Below, piece after piece: positions 49,501-54,445 of a DNA stretch of 64,000 nucleotides. The stretch's first letter is position 1. Every line of letters starts with the position of its first letter. Both the position numbers and the translations under genes were made by a program. The stretch is from Gambelia wislizenii (taxonomy: Eukaryota > Chordata > Lepidosauria > Squamata > Crotaphytidae), in contig JAUMIR010000014.1 of NCBI GenBank assembly GCA_030847615.1, positions 16,158,501 through 16,222,500 on the forward strand, given 5' to 3'. The notes beneath the pieces were generated by a model, which did not search any database, was not told the DNA's origin, and saw nothing but the letters and a program-made list of their open reading frames with translations.

Positions 49501-49838
49501 ATGACGCATTACCTCCCAGCAATGAACATCTGCCTGGAATAGAGGATGAAATACTTTCTCCTGTGGATGAAGTGTTATCTTACGGAAGCACTGACTTACC
49601 ACCTGCCACTGAGAAGGACATTTCCTTCCAAAGTGAAGGACTTCCTGCTCCACCTGAAGACTTGAGTGAAAAAGGTGGTGATTCTAACTTCAGCCTGCTA
49701 GGCTTTCCATCTCCACCTGAACAACTTGTGTTCCCTGAGACTGGAGAGCTTCAGTATGCCACAGATGAAGACGCATCCATAAAAACAAATGAGTTGCCTT
49801 CCTTGTCTGATGATGTCGGGTCGGAGCACTATCTCTAG
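4077..49838 (+). CDS. CCDC187: CEP350-family coiled-coil gene (CCDC187-like), 7 exons, 5' incomplete
   Basis: Seven exons join at 4077-4174, 16829-16977, 17891-18078, 20244-20331, 24068-24342, 40881-41035 and 48268-49838. Every junction keeps phase, giving 840 residues and a stop at 49836-49838. Residues about 83-225 contain [20 protein letters not shown], then [10 protein letters not shown] and an AEIRHLQ...RKLLLKQQ helix. That order is characteristic of the CEP350 family, which acts at centrosomes and centrioles. The similarity is partial, and the linker between the two helical blocks is short compared with what I recall for CEP350, so I infer the paralogue CCDC187. No CAP-Gly domain is encoded before the stop. 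The start codon lies upstream of the window. The introns are large (one of 16.5 kb) and full of transposons. The symbol is an inference from family memory; the exon structure is seen directly. Confidence 0.6.
4197..5687. mobile_element. foldback DNA transposon, 3-bp target duplication TAT
   Basis: The ends are inverted: gggcttgtctacactggc at the left, and gccagtgtagatgcaccc at the right. TAT flanks both sides (4194-4196, 5688-5690). Inner arms 4493-4575 and 5460-5545 are also inverted repeats of each other. No transposase is encoded. A LINE 3' end with a (GA)n tail (4917-5035) is inserted inside. Confidence 0.65.
4917..5035 (+). repeat. RTE-like LINE 3' end with (GA)n tail
   Basis: Matches the last about 70 bp of the element at 14450-15640 (gatgagtccttcctgaatct) and finishes in a GA dinucleotide run at 4985-5034. 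A short microsatellite tail is typical of RTE-type LINEs. Confidence 0.75.
6268..6934 (+). mobile_element. non-autonomous DNA element (gggcttgtctag ends)
   Basis: Starts gggcttgtctagg after CTA and ends ...cgacaagcc, an inverted match. The interior carries gaaaatactcctcatag and ttttaaaaataacgcaagg. The same interior is found at 62799-63400, 54446-54830, 47545-47640 (reverse) and 22640-22770. It has no coding capacity. Confidence 0.5.
7196..8040. mobile_element. TA-flanked mariner/Tigger-like element with GC-rich tandem core
   Basis: Inverted ends (caattgcccctcgacattcg / cgaatgtggagggatgactg) are flanked by TA at 7194-7195 and 8041-8042. The interior 7310-7900 is a degenerate array of about 110 bp. 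Each unit has a short palindrome (gggctccaaagccccgg) and ggaaggccgggga. Long open frames on both strands here are GC artefacts. No transposase is present. Confidence 0.65.
8746..9275. repeat. two CR1 3' ends joined head to head
   Basis: 8746-9107 is a CR1 terminus in minus orientation. 9108-9275 is a plus-orientation terminus ending gattctatgattctatg. Together they form an imperfect inverted repeat of about 160 bp at the outer ends. Confidence 0.8.
9311..9525 (+). repeat. 5S rRNA-derived SINE
   Basis: 9319-9412 matches a 5S rRNA gene: ccagatcctgtctgatcttg, ggtaagcagagtcagccctg, acttggatgggagacc, then ataccaggtgctgtaggct. The internal promoter region is recognisable. A non-5S tail follows (ggcaggagctggcaaaacca), as in 5S-derived SINEs. 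Substitutions make it unlikely to be a working 5S gene. Confidence 0.75.
9525..9630 (-). repeat. inverted copy of the 5S-SINE tail
   Basis: The reverse complement of about 9418-9525 (gggttttcttaggcaagga, tgccagctcc). It makes a short hairpin with the preceding SINE. Confidence 0.55.
9967..10196. mobile_element. 230-bp Tigger-like MITE
   Basis: The ends cagttgtccttccgtattca and gattatgaagggacaactg are inverted, with TA duplications at 9965-9966 and 10197-10198. The TIR resembles the pogo/Tigger group. It is internally deleted, with no ORF. Confidence 0.7.
10336..10990. repeat. CR1 fragments, opposed
   Basis: 10350-10487 is a plus-strand CR1 terminus. 10610-10975 is a minus-strand copy of an older subfamily (gaatcataagatcggagag) running into reverse-transcriptase codons. 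Confidence 0.7.
11311..11530 (+). repeat. SINE head followed by MITE fragment
   Basis: A tRNA-like SINE head (gccagtgtggtgtagtggtt, 11312-11365) is interrupted at ctcatctacacag. That begins a segment partly similar to 39990-40170. The MITE right end is not clear. Confidence 0.4.
12090..12545 (-). repeat. CR1 LINE 3' end
   Basis: A minus-strand terminus plus coding region ([20 protein letters not shown]). An internal deletion of about 30 bp removes the codons around the HTEDGASLF equivalent. A MITE remnant follows at 12555-12700. Confidence 0.8.
13675..14440. repeat. SINE tail remnant and AT-rich DNA
   Basis: 13680-13755 is a reverse copy of the 881-1030 tail. 14280-14445 is a TA-rich tract including (TA)n at 14391-14411. 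12700-13670 contains no gene that I can support. Confidence 0.4.
14447..15642 (+). pseudogene. RTE/Vingi-like LINE ORF2: reverse transcriptase C-half plus C2H2 tail
   Basis: The element starts inside the reverse transcriptase at [18 protein letters not shown] and contains the palm motif as [10 protein letters not shown]. The canonical Asp-Asp pair is now Asn-Asp, so the polymerase would be dead. A stop codon at 15075-15077 splits the frame. The second part (15141-15617) continues [20 protein letters not shown], then a C-terminal zinc-finger-like [20 protein letters not shown] with a following H/C pair. It is 5' truncated, and its 3' end runs into a (TA)n tail at 15643-15676. These features suit an RTE-like non-LTR LINE; the exact clade is inferred. 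Confidence 0.8.
15678..15920 (-). repeat. Sauria-like tRNA-derived SINE
   Basis: The reverse complement gives the head (gcatttaaccag region), the middle gtcggtaaattgagtaccca and the tail agcggggtataaat. The same order is found at 33419, 39241 and 41837. It abuts the TA tail of the preceding LINE. Confidence 0.75.
15983..16590 (-). repeat. CR1 split by an opposite-strand CR1 terminus
   Basis: The minus-strand CR1 starts at 15983, breaks at about 16060 and resumes at about 16167 up to 16590. The insert (16065-16165) is a plus-strand CR1 terminus ending tctatgattctttgattcta. Coding remnants include [20 protein letters not shown]. Confidence 0.75.
16829..16977 (+). CDS. exon 2 in window of the CEP350-family gene
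   Basis: A strong acceptor (gctctttttctctag) opens 149 nt that read through to the donor cag|gtacag in phase 0. The segment is low-complexity and Ser/Pro/Cys-containing, ending [19 protein letters not shown] second acceptor (actcactgcag) at 16929-16930 has the same phase, so a shorter 47-nt form from 16931 is possible. Both versions are compatible with the flanking exons. The next exon lies about 0.9 kb downstream, across an intron holding a long inverted repeat. Confidence 0.55.
17069..17579. repeat. long inverted repeat in intron, left arm carrying a CR1 insert
   Basis: The left arm 17069-17330 and right arm 17411-17579 are complementary: ggcatcttcagagtattttt against aaatactctgaagatgcc, and cttcactgagtagttt against aactactcagtgaag. 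The loop is about 80 nt. A minus CR1 terminus (17170-17260) interrupts only the left arm. Both arms contain a 5S-like phrase (ccagatcctgtttgatcttg). Confidence 0.7.
17580..17670 (+). repeat. Penelope-like terminal repeat fragment
   Basis: gccacagatgcaggcaaaat and cttccagaacacagcctcac match the terminal-repeat sequence around the GIY-YIG element at 57397-58283. Confidence 0.6.
17891..18078 (+). CDS. exon encoding the conserved coiled-coil core
   Basis: The exon follows ctactttcag and ends at gaagag|gtgagg. It encodes 62 residues plus two bases. [20 protein letters not shown] leads into a long charged helix containing [20 protein letters not shown] and [11 protein letters not shown]. This block is the most recognisable part of the gene: CEP350 and its relatives carry a very similar helix ending in an [12 protein letters not shown] signature. 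It is predicted to be coiled coil and cytoplasmic, with no signal peptide or membrane segment. The final two bases (AG) join C at 20244 to encode serine. Confidence 0.85.
18238..18475 (+). repeat. CR1 LINE 3' end
   Basis: Begins at gacaagagattccacttgaa and finishes with tctatgattctatgattg. Coding has been reduced to the last reverse-transcriptase codons. Confidence 0.85.
19550..19885 (+). repeat. short CR1 terminus and MITE remnant
   Basis: 19550-19658 is a CR1 terminus. 19690-19880 carries MITE phrases (atggaatcctgggatttg, ggagccatggcaaat). 18480-19550 shows no gene and no clear repeat. Confidence 0.6.
20244..20331 (+). CDS. exon linking the two coiled-coil blocks
   Basis: The acceptor ttttctcattttcag and donor gag cag|gtaatg bound 88 nt. 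After the split serine codon it reads [20 protein letters not shown], then LLTRLKQEQ. The first half is a polar linker. The second half begins the next helix, which continues without a phase break into the exon at 24068 ([12 protein letters not shown]). In family terms this corresponds to the stretch ahead of the QEKAEI-type helix. Conservation of phase on both sides is the main support. Confidence 0.75.
20685..21258 (+). repeat. CR1 LINE, 3' 570 bp
   Basis: Reverse-transcriptase C-terminus ([40 protein letters not shown]), then the non-coding terminus ending ggttctaagattctatg. A frame break occurs near 20970. Confidence 0.85.
21509..21540 (+). repeat. (CA)n microsatellite
   Basis: A tract of CA dinucleotides at 21518-21536 after alternating cacgcgtgcatgcgca, which is a potential Z-DNA-type purine/pyrimidine alternation. 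Confidence 0.8.
22035..22360 (+). repeat. dispersed repeat, pair with 40305-40745
   Basis: The two loci share gtagacctcacaacaccctg-type sequence, aaattcctcctcccc, tgactgcctgggtccca and catgtgggtggtgattggtt. Both end near cccaagag...atagat. The family is unidentified and has no ORF. Confidence 0.6.
22790..23985. mobile_element. nest: CR1(-) holding a MITE holding CR1(+)
   Basis: The outer minus CR1 (22790-23040) resumes at 23821 (ctagtgtctggagcagcag). The MITE 23041-23820 has ends ggctgctg.../...cagcagcc and CTA on both sides. The MITE is itself interrupted by a plus CR1 (about 23164-23730) whose frame reads [20 protein letters not shown]. The order of insertion can be read directly: outer CR1, then MITE, then inner CR1. 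Confidence 0.8.
24068..24342 (+). CDS. exon encoding the second coiled-coil block
   Basis: The acceptor cctttgcag comes after a pyrimidine-rich run, and the donor aa|gtaagg starts at 24343. The 91 full codons begin [20 protein letters not shown] and continue [20 protein letters not shown]. This is a heptad-rich amphipathic helix matching the CEP350-family helix in arrangement. The tail ([20 protein letters not shown]...) is polar and unstructured. It ends with AA, which pairs with C at 40881 to give Asn. An old CR1 fragment ends about 80 bp upstream, so the acceptor sits close to repeat sequence. Confidence 0.82.
25023..25900. mobile_element. hAT-like non-autonomous element with GC-rich tandem interior
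   Basis: The ends ggtgatggcaaacct and rc(aggttgcccatcactg) match as inverted repeats. The flanks cctaagtc and gctaagtc agree at 7 of 8 bases, which suits the 8-bp duplication of hAT. The interior 25120-25570 is a degenerate array of units with ggggcttcgaagcccc-type palindromes. There is no transposase. Confidence 0.6.
26190..26430 (+). repeat. tRNA-derived SINE interrupted by CR1 terminus
   Basis: The head gccagcatggcatagtggtt and ggttcaaatccccgcttggc lead to gtcgacataagtc. A minus CR1 terminus (26340-26420) then intervenes before cgacttgaaggcacacagca, the expected SINE end. Confidence 0.65.
26690..27262 (+). repeat. older CR1(+) split by CR1(-)
   Basis: The plus-strand host runs 26690-26767 and 26960-27262. 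The insert 26768-26958 is a minus-strand terminus. Host codons include [20 protein letters not shown] in a shifted frame. Confidence 0.7.
27263..28330. other. unassigned intron sequence
   Basis: No gene, RNA gene or clear repeat boundary is visible. 28075-28140 contains a small imperfect hairpin (gagctatccaaggtgctgaa / ttcagcaccttggataactc). Confidence 0.5.
28336..29075 (-). repeat. CR1 copies in tandem, minus strand
   Basis: A broken terminus (28336-28405) and a fuller copy (28408-28935) contain reverse-transcriptase codons ([20 protein letters not shown]). An older fragment (28955-29070) follows. Confidence 0.8.
29226..29534 (+). repeat. RTE-like LINE 3' end with (GA)n tail
   Basis: Begins gtccgccctcgccacaaatc, equivalent to 15377 in the longer copy. 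It covers the C2H2 tail and ends in a GA run at 29492-29533. Confidence 0.8.
30735..31245 (-). repeat. CR1 LINE 3' end
   Basis: The terminus contains three CATAGAAT units. A 12-bp deletion removes the ttccactgccga segment. Coding reads [20 protein letters not shown]. 29535-30730 upstream holds no gene that I can support. Confidence 0.85.
31290..31512. mobile_element. 223-bp MITE, complete palindromic copy
   Basis: Ends ggttgcatccgaactacaga and ctacagtgcagatgcagcc. Inner arms gtttgacaccactttcattg and caaactggattatttctaca pair. It lies between halves of a dispersed tail repeat (31245-31289, 32163-32230). Confidence 0.7.
31569..32160. mobile_element. MITE with TTA duplications, split by an LTR-like insert
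   Basis: Starts gggtgcatctacactgtaga, ends ...ttttgcatcc, and is flanked by TTA at 31566-31568 and 32161-32163. The body is interrupted near 31636 and resumes at about 32010 (cctaaggaatcctggg). Confidence 0.7.
31637..32010 (+). mobile_element. solo-LTR-like insertion
   Basis: The segment runs from tgttggtgatg to ttcaccacaca, so it begins TG and ends CA. It has AATAAA near 31951 followed by a T-rich stretch. The flanking MITE sequence shows CCTA on both sides, suggesting a 4-5 bp duplication. No internal retroelement genes remain. Confidence 0.45.
32728..32926 (+). repeat. CR1 LINE terminus
   Basis: From ttaggaagaacttcctgaca to gattctatgattctaa. 32230-32727 and 32930-33200 show nothing identifiable. 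Confidence 0.8.
33205..33418 (+). repeat. two SINE head fragments
   Basis: agacctagtgtggtatagta and gaggcagcctcgtacagtgg are both tRNA-like heads. The first has the body ctctgccatggaaacccagt and cttgtgcaagtcactctcag. Confidence 0.55.
33419..33700 (+). repeat. Sauria-like SINE, full length
   Basis: The head aggagccctggtagtgcagt is followed by gttgcaagttctattcca (B-box-like) and cctttcgtaggtcggtaaaa. The tail ataaataaataaataaa is intact. Confidence 0.8.
34007..34494. mobile_element. 488-bp Tigger-like element, GC-rich core
   Basis: Ends cagtagcacccctgtatctg and cagatacagggggtgctact are inverted, with TA duplications at 34005-34006 and 34495-34496. The same family is at 45274-45713. The internal open frames are compositional. 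Confidence 0.75.
34680..35415 (+). repeat. two tandem CR1 LINE ends
   Basis: 34680-34812 is a terminus lacking its final hexamers. 34815-35412 restarts further upstream (aatgcaattctaggctgcat), encodes [20 protein letters not shown] and ends ctctattattctttgattct. Confidence 0.85.
35416..37200. other. intron sequence with microsatellites
   Basis: Contains (GT)n at 36126-36147 and (CA)n at 36389-36414, which are mutually inverted about 240 bp apart. A protein-like open stretch at 35744-35862 is discussed in the findings. 36480-36900 is AT-rich and otherwise featureless. Confidence 0.5.
37241..38114. mobile_element. 874-bp hAT-like element, perfect 8-bp duplication
   Basis: The inverted ends cagcctttctcaacc / ggtttggaaacactg are bounded by GTCTAGAT at 37233-37240 and again at 38115-38122. 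Sub-terminal phrases (ctcaggtaacccctga, gaggaacccctagc) are also partly inverted. No transposase frame survives. Confidence 0.85.
38478..38788 (+). repeat. RTE-like LINE 3' end inside CR1
   Basis: Starts catctcaggctcggccaaat and ends ccagagagagagag. The CR1 phrase attgacaa is present on both sides (about 38470-38477 and 38789-38797), consistent with a target duplication. Confidence 0.8.
39238..39512 (+). repeat. Sauria-like SINE, full length
   Basis: Head gggagccctggtggcacagt, then acgtcgcaagtttgattcca and tttcgtaggtcggtaaaatg. Tail ataaataaataataataa. It directly follows the CR1 terminus. Confidence 0.85.
40305..40745 (+). repeat. dispersed repeat, pair of 22035-22360
   Basis: Longer than its partner, with an internal expansion around 40490-40600 in which gttgactg(c/t)ctgggtcc is repeated. 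Ends ttatagatatatatcga. It lies about 130 bp before the exon at 40881. Confidence 0.6.
40881..41035 (+). CDS. acidic exon of the CEP350-family gene
   Basis: Bounded by ttctttgcag and actgaag|gtaact. In the frame fixed by both neighbours it reads [20 protein letters not shown], then [20 protein letters not shown] and [11 protein letters not shown]. It is acidic with no recognised fold. A second frame is also fully open, but it would run into TGA at the start of the last exon, so the acidic frame is the supported one. The upstream intron is 16.5 kb. Further phase-neutral exons there cannot be excluded. Confidence 0.65.
41837..43405 (+). repeat. Sauria-like SINE split in two
   Basis: The left part 41837-42027 stops at gtgtaaata. 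The right part 43315-43405 continues gctattgcttaaaacaattt and ends in a (CTAA)n tail. The two halves align without loss to the intact copy at 39241. Confidence 0.85.
42028..43312. mobile_element. 1,285-bp TA-flanked transposon with palindromic minisatellite
   Basis: Ends ccgcatattccagcatataa and the inverse of ttatacaccagaatatacgg. The TA target is duplicated at 42026-42027 and 43313-43314. Sub-terminal gcgtataagacgacc occurs in both arms. The core 42470-43020 repeats a unit containing a near-perfect palindrome (42489-42570, arms ggctctgcagcc and ctccttctgggct). No transposase is present. Confidence 0.75.
43716..43939. mobile_element. palindromic MITE copy
   Basis: ggtgcatctacactgtatag at the left pairs with ctatagtgtagatgcacc at the right. 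The body is like 31290-31512. The target duplication is not clear. Confidence 0.7.
43955..44443 (-). repeat. four SINE copies in direct tandem
   Basis: Each unit, read on the minus strand, has the head (gtgtagtgrtttgagtgttg-like), a central ggtttcaaa/ggattcgaac and ttgcccaa(g/c). Units lie at about 43958-44040, 44050-44150, 44165-44305 and 44315-44443. The last is cut by the next element. Confidence 0.6.
44444..44946. mobile_element. 503-bp foldback MITE, CTA duplication
   Basis: gggcttgtctagat and atctagacaagccc are perfect inverted ends, with CTA at 44441-44443 and 44947-44949. The centre (44748-44803) is a palindrome: agcatgtgatcaaggcc / ggccttgatcacatgct. Confidence 0.8.
45274..45713. 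mobile_element. 440-bp Tigger-like element
   Basis: cagtagcaccactgcatccg at the left and tacggggctgctactg at the right, flanked by TA at 45272-45273 and 45714-45715. A SINE-like tail with (ATT)n (45560-45659) has landed inside it. Confidence 0.7.
46734..47125 (+). repeat. SINE head interrupted by hairpin MITE
   Basis: agagccagtgtggcatagtg ... ggtattggac, then agactctggagaccagggtt. Removing the insert restores the tRNA-like head. Confidence 0.75.
46774..47101. mobile_element. 328-bp near-perfect hairpin MITE, AAA duplication
   Basis: Ends ggactttttcgga and tccgaaaaagtcc. The arms pair over about 140 bp each, including gcctcgtcgtgtcgcgaggc and ccggtactgttgcagtacc. AAA flanks both sides (46771-46773, 47102-47104). 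It has higher CpG content than its surroundings. Confidence 0.85.
47126..48267. other. intron sequence before the last coding exon
   Basis: 47545-47640 is a reverse fragment of the 6268-6934 family (gagcaagaatgcacattccc). The remainder has no gene or clear repeat. Confidence 0.5.
48268..49838 (+). CDS. last coding exon: long acidic Ser/Pro-rich C-terminus
   Basis: The acceptor attctcttgctttctag opens 1,571 nt. G from the previous exon plus AT gives Asp, then [20 protein letters not shown] and about 500 more codons to TAG at 49836. The sequence is rich in Ser, Asp, Glu and Pro. Near the C-terminus short phrases recur: [38 protein letters not shown] and NELPSLSDD. They look like degenerate repeats of an LP-P-E motif in a disordered tail. 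There is no coiled coil, zinc finger or CAP-Gly. Long uninterrupted coding in repeat-rich DNA is itself evidence of selection. Confidence 0.85.
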
Positions 49839-51654
49839 CATTAGCAAACGTGTCTTCCTTGCCTTTAGGGCAATGAAAACCATTTAGCAGGAAAGAAGGA
49901 CTTCATACAAGATATATTCATAGAGAGTGCATCATTCTGGGAATTTGATGTGTCCAATTTGCATTTCCAGTAGGTTGTATGAAGCAAAGTGCTTGCTGTG
50001 TTGAAAAGCAACAATTGTGCCACTCTTTAATATACTCCAAAGAAAAGATTGACAGTGGGTTTTGTTGGCCCTTTCTTATCATTTGAAGTTGGGTATTGTG
50101 CATTAGAGAAGCAGAGACCATCTAGAACCCTGGCACAGAGGGACACACCCTTTTTGGTGGAGGTTTACATGTGACTCTTATGCAGTTAGAAGATGATCAT
50201 CACGACAGACATATGGAGAAGTATGGGATGCTGAAATATGCTTAGCATTGTGGCATTTTTTTGTGCCTCCAAACCCAGAAGAAACAAACTGTGAGGAAGA
50301 CAAAAAAATATTTGAAACCTTAATGGATGTTCATTAAGGAAATTCAAGACAAATATTGGTTTAGCTTTCACTGTGGGCACTTCAACCTCCCTTGCTAATT
50401 TCAGAGTTTTCTGGAGATAGTTTTGCAAAATGGGTGAGCAACTGTGGTAGATCCAGGCATCAATTATCTGCCCTGGAGATGCTCTAGGAGCCACAAGAAG
50501 TGCCAAAGAACCAAGCAACCCCCACCAAAACTGGAAATGGTTGCAAGTTCACTTCTGACTGTGGGGAAAAAAAAGAGAGGGTTTTTTATGTTAAATAGTG
50601 CAGGGGCGCCAATAATCTATTTAAAAAGTGGATTGTGTGCCTGAAGGCTTCCAGAAGTGGCAACCCACCCTCTGGAGGTGGCAGGGAAAAGGTCACTCTG
50701 GAGAGTCTGGAGAGGTCAGGGGCCACCAAAGCAACCTTGGGGGCCATATATGGCCCTAGACTTCACTTTGCTCATCCCTGTCTAATAACCATGTTATTTT
50801 CTGGAGAGCAAGTGAACCACAGTGCAAGAAAAAAACCATAAAGAGTAGAAAAAGGAGAAGGGACAGTCTCAGGCAAGACCCTTCACATCCATGAAATCAA
50901 GAAAGGGCTATTCCATTGTAGTCTTTCGATTCCCTGTCAAGTAGATGGAATAAGGTCATATAAAACTAGGAATGGTAAAAGCAAGTGCAGACAGGGAGCA
51001 AGAAGAGCAGCTGGGGTTAAACTGTGATAGCAGTGGTGGTGAAAATTTAGCCTGAACTTTTTCCTGGGAATATTCCCCAGTATGCCTCCATAGGATTGCA
51101 TTGTTAGCTCAGTGTCCTAAATCCATTTGTTATACCCGAGTAAAGTCTTGAATCAATGGGACTTCGTACCTGCCAGCTGTCCTGATTTGACAGGGACAGT
51201 CCCAATTAATCCTCTTGTCATCCATTTTTTTGGGGGGGCTGCTTTTAAAATGTCCCAGATTCTGTCTTCCCTTCCCACTTTCCCCTTTCTGCCCAGCTTG
51301 CTTCAGTCGCAGCAAAATGAATCCAAAGTGTAAAAGCAGTTTTTACTCTGCAAACTTAGGGGGAGGAGAGGGTGGAATCTTCCCTTCCTGCTCCAGCCTC
51401 TCCTAGCTTGTCTGTTCTTTTTCCTTAATAACTTTTACCATCTTGACCACACGCTGATGTTGCTCAGCCAAATGTGTTCTGGTTTGCATCTGTGAAATGT
51501 TGCATGGTATGGGACTTAACATAAATGTCGACTTAAAATCTTTTCATTCATTCAGTGGGTCTACTCTAGCTGAGAACAAAATTGGGGTTAGGCCAATGGT
51601 GGGAATCACTGGGCCTTACAAATGATGTTGGACTTCAAGTCCTAATAGTCCTAA

Positions 51655-52105
51655 GCTATAGGTTTTCCTTGGGTTTTTTTCCAGGCTGTGAGGCTGTGTT
51701 CTGGAAGAGTTTGTTTCTGATGTTTTGCCTGCATCTGTGACTGGTATCTTCAGAAAATGGTTGGGTAGGAGTGTGTGTGTGGGGTTTATATACTGTGAGT
51801 CCCTGTTGGAGAGGATGTGTAAATTTGTGTATTTGAATGGCTATCCTTTCCAATTTACATATCCTTTCCAACAGGGGTTCACAGTATATAAACCCCTTAC
51901 CCAACTATTCTCTGGAGATGCCAGACTATTCTCTGGAGATAAACATACTCCTACCCAACTATTCTCTGGAGATGTCAGCCACAGATGCAGGCAAAATGTC
52001 AGAAATAAATTCTTCCAGAACATGGCCTCACAGCCTGGGAAAAAAAACACCAACGAAAATCGATGGATGCTGGCCATGAAAGCCTTCAACTTCACAGTCC
52101 TAAGC
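51655..52105. repeat. Penelope-like terminal repeats, head to head
   Basis: The left arm is minus (51658-51840: ggttttccttgggtt, ctgcatctgtgactggta). The right arm is plus (51841-52100: ccacagatgcaggcaaaatg). The right arm has three copies of ctattctctggagat. No endonuclease remains between them. Confidence 0.65.
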
Positions 52106-52245
52106 TAGATAGCCAAAAGTGAGGAATGCTGGAACTCCAAAAATGTTTGGAGAGCTCTGCGTGGGTTTAGTCTTACAGATACTCAATAACTGACAATAAT
52201 AGGATGTTTAAATCATGGAAGGGATTTTTTTTAAAAAAAATATTA

Positions 52246-52508
52246 TAGTCGGAACCCAATATCTGTGGGAGTTTGGTTCCTGGACTTACCGCGGATACTG
52301 GAAACTACGGATAACAGTGAACTCTGTTTTTAAAAAAGGACTTCCCATGAAAATATACCATTGAGTTTAATTGGAGGACCTAGAAGATGCCTAGAGAGGA
52401 TGCCTCTAGGCATTTACCAGCAGGACTCTATGGTATGTGTTCCTATTTTGTGTCTCATGGATAATTGAAACTGTGGATATTGGTTCTGCGGATAAGGGGG
52501 TCCGACTG
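52246..52508. mobile_element. 263-bp Tigger-like MITE
   Basis: tagtcggaacccaatatctg and cggataagggggtccgactg are inverted, with TA at 52244-52245 and 52509-52510. Confidence 0.7.
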
Positions 52509-53759
52509 TAAATGGCACTAATTTCTTAGCATTTCCAGAAGTAATCTAAAATTGAATTTTAAAAGATGGCAGCACTGATGACAGTGAGAAAGCCTAGAGA
52601 AACCTCTGATTACTTTCCAATTTATAATCCATAGACTCCCCCCCACTTCATAATTAATGAACTGGAGCAAGACAGTTTAGGCATAGAGTGGGCTGTGAAG
52701 GGGGAATGAAGGACTTTCTTCTGTAAAATGTGTGAGTTTTTAAACAAAGCTATTTTTCTGTGCTTTTAATTTGTGATTGTGTGTGTTGAAAGAAAAACAA
52801 CAGTTCTGTGATTGAAACAAACAGCAAACTAAACTTACATGATGTAGGGGCACATTTTTAGACCATCCTGATGTAACACAATATTCAATGACAGTTCAGT
52901 TTCTTTTTATGCAGCATTTTTTGAGGGGGTAAAACAATAAAGGCAATGGGATCACAGAATAAAGGACCACACATAACGCTTGTAATTCAAGATGCCACGT
53001 CATCTTGGTAAACAAAAATGAAATGCTGAACAAATGCATAGAGGTATTGGCATTTTTATATTTTTAGATAAAGAGATTTTCTGGCTAGAGCATCTTATGT
53101 ACACTGTGTGAGAACAAGAAATTCAATAAAGGTTGATTGTACCAGAAAAATCTCCCAACATCATGTGCCTTTGGGATGGGAGAGTTGTGTGTTGTTGGAT
53201 ACAAGGGGCTGTAAAGGTGTCTGTGTAAGGCTTACACTGTGTAAATGTAAGTGTGTGTCACAGGAGTCAATGAAAAGACTCTGTACTATCTTCAAGGATG
53301 CCAGAAGCCTAGTGATATCAAGTCATGTTCTCATTTAAATTCTTATTTTTCCAATGTCTACTACATCTAGCCTAGACTATCCCTAAATTTTGCACAATGA
53401 ACCTGAAGATGTCTATGTATGGTTGTGAAAGCTGAAGAGTAAAAAAAGCTGACAAAAAGAAAACCAACACATTTGAAATGTGATGCGGGAGGACAGTTGT
53501 ACAGATCCCATGGGCTGTCAAAAAAATAAATAAATCAGATCAATGGGTCTGAGAGCAGATCAACCCTGAACTCTCCCTAGAAGCCAAGATGACTATAAAT
53601 TGTCATACTATGGACATATCTGAAATGATATGACTCGTAATGCTTGACAAGGTGGAAGGTAGTGGGAAAAGAGGACAACATTACAGGTGGATAGACTCTG
53701 TCACAGCTGCCCTGAGTCTGTAACACCTGAGCAGGGCTCAGTGTGCATCAGTGTGATGC

Positions 53760-54124
53760 AGCAGCTAAAAAAGCCAATGCGATTCTAGGCTGCATTATTA
53801 GGAGTATAATGTCTAGATCAAGGGAAGTAATAGTGCCACTCTATTCTGCTTTGGTCAGACCTCACCTGGAATCCTGTGTCCAGTTCTGGGCACCATAATT
53901 CAGGGAGGATATTGAGAAGCTGGAACATATCCAGAGGAGGGCGACCAGGATGGTGGGAGGTCTGGAAGCCATTATGCCCTATGAGGAGCGGCTTAGGGAG
54001 CTGGGCATGTTTAGTCTGGAGAAGAGAAGGTTGAGAGGGAACATAATAGCCACATTTAAATATTTAAAGGGATGTCATACTGAGGATGGGGCGAGCTTGT
54101 TTTCTGCTGCTCCAGAGACTAGGG
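53760..54124 (+). repeat. CR1 LINE fragment without 3' end
   Basis: From gcgattctaggctgcattat to gctgctccagagactaggg. It encodes [20 protein letters not shown] and lacks the terminal 250 bp. Confidence 0.8.
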
Positions 54125-54445
54125 AAAACCACCCTATATCAACTCTTGTTCTCATTCAGTCTCTCAGTTTCCCAGTGGTCACTAGCTCTAGGCAAAATTC
54201 TGCACTTTGGTTCTTCCCATCCCATAAATTTTGGACCAACCAGCCTAAAGAACATCTCTGTTGAACCCAACAGCTCATCATGTTTGTGCCATGTTAGTGA
54301 TCCTAGTAAAGATATTACAGATGGCCCATTCCAGCATCAATGTTCATGGTTTTACTTGCAACTTTTTCCTTGGCTCACTGGAGGCCTTGCAAATGTAAGA
54401 CTCACTGGAGGCCTTGCAAATGTACAGATTCCAAGTCAAGGGGGT

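Larger units (their letters stand above)
49839..53150 (+). other. probable 3' UTR and downstream flank of the gene
   Basis: No further long coding exon is visible after the stop. AATAAA occurs at 52936-52941, 52958-52963 and 53125-53130, any of which could serve as a polyadenylation signal. The stretch contains Penelope-like terminal repeats (51655-52105) and a TA-flanked element (52246-52508). 49839-51640 and 52510-53150 look mostly unique. The extent of the UTR is inferred. Confidence 0.35.
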
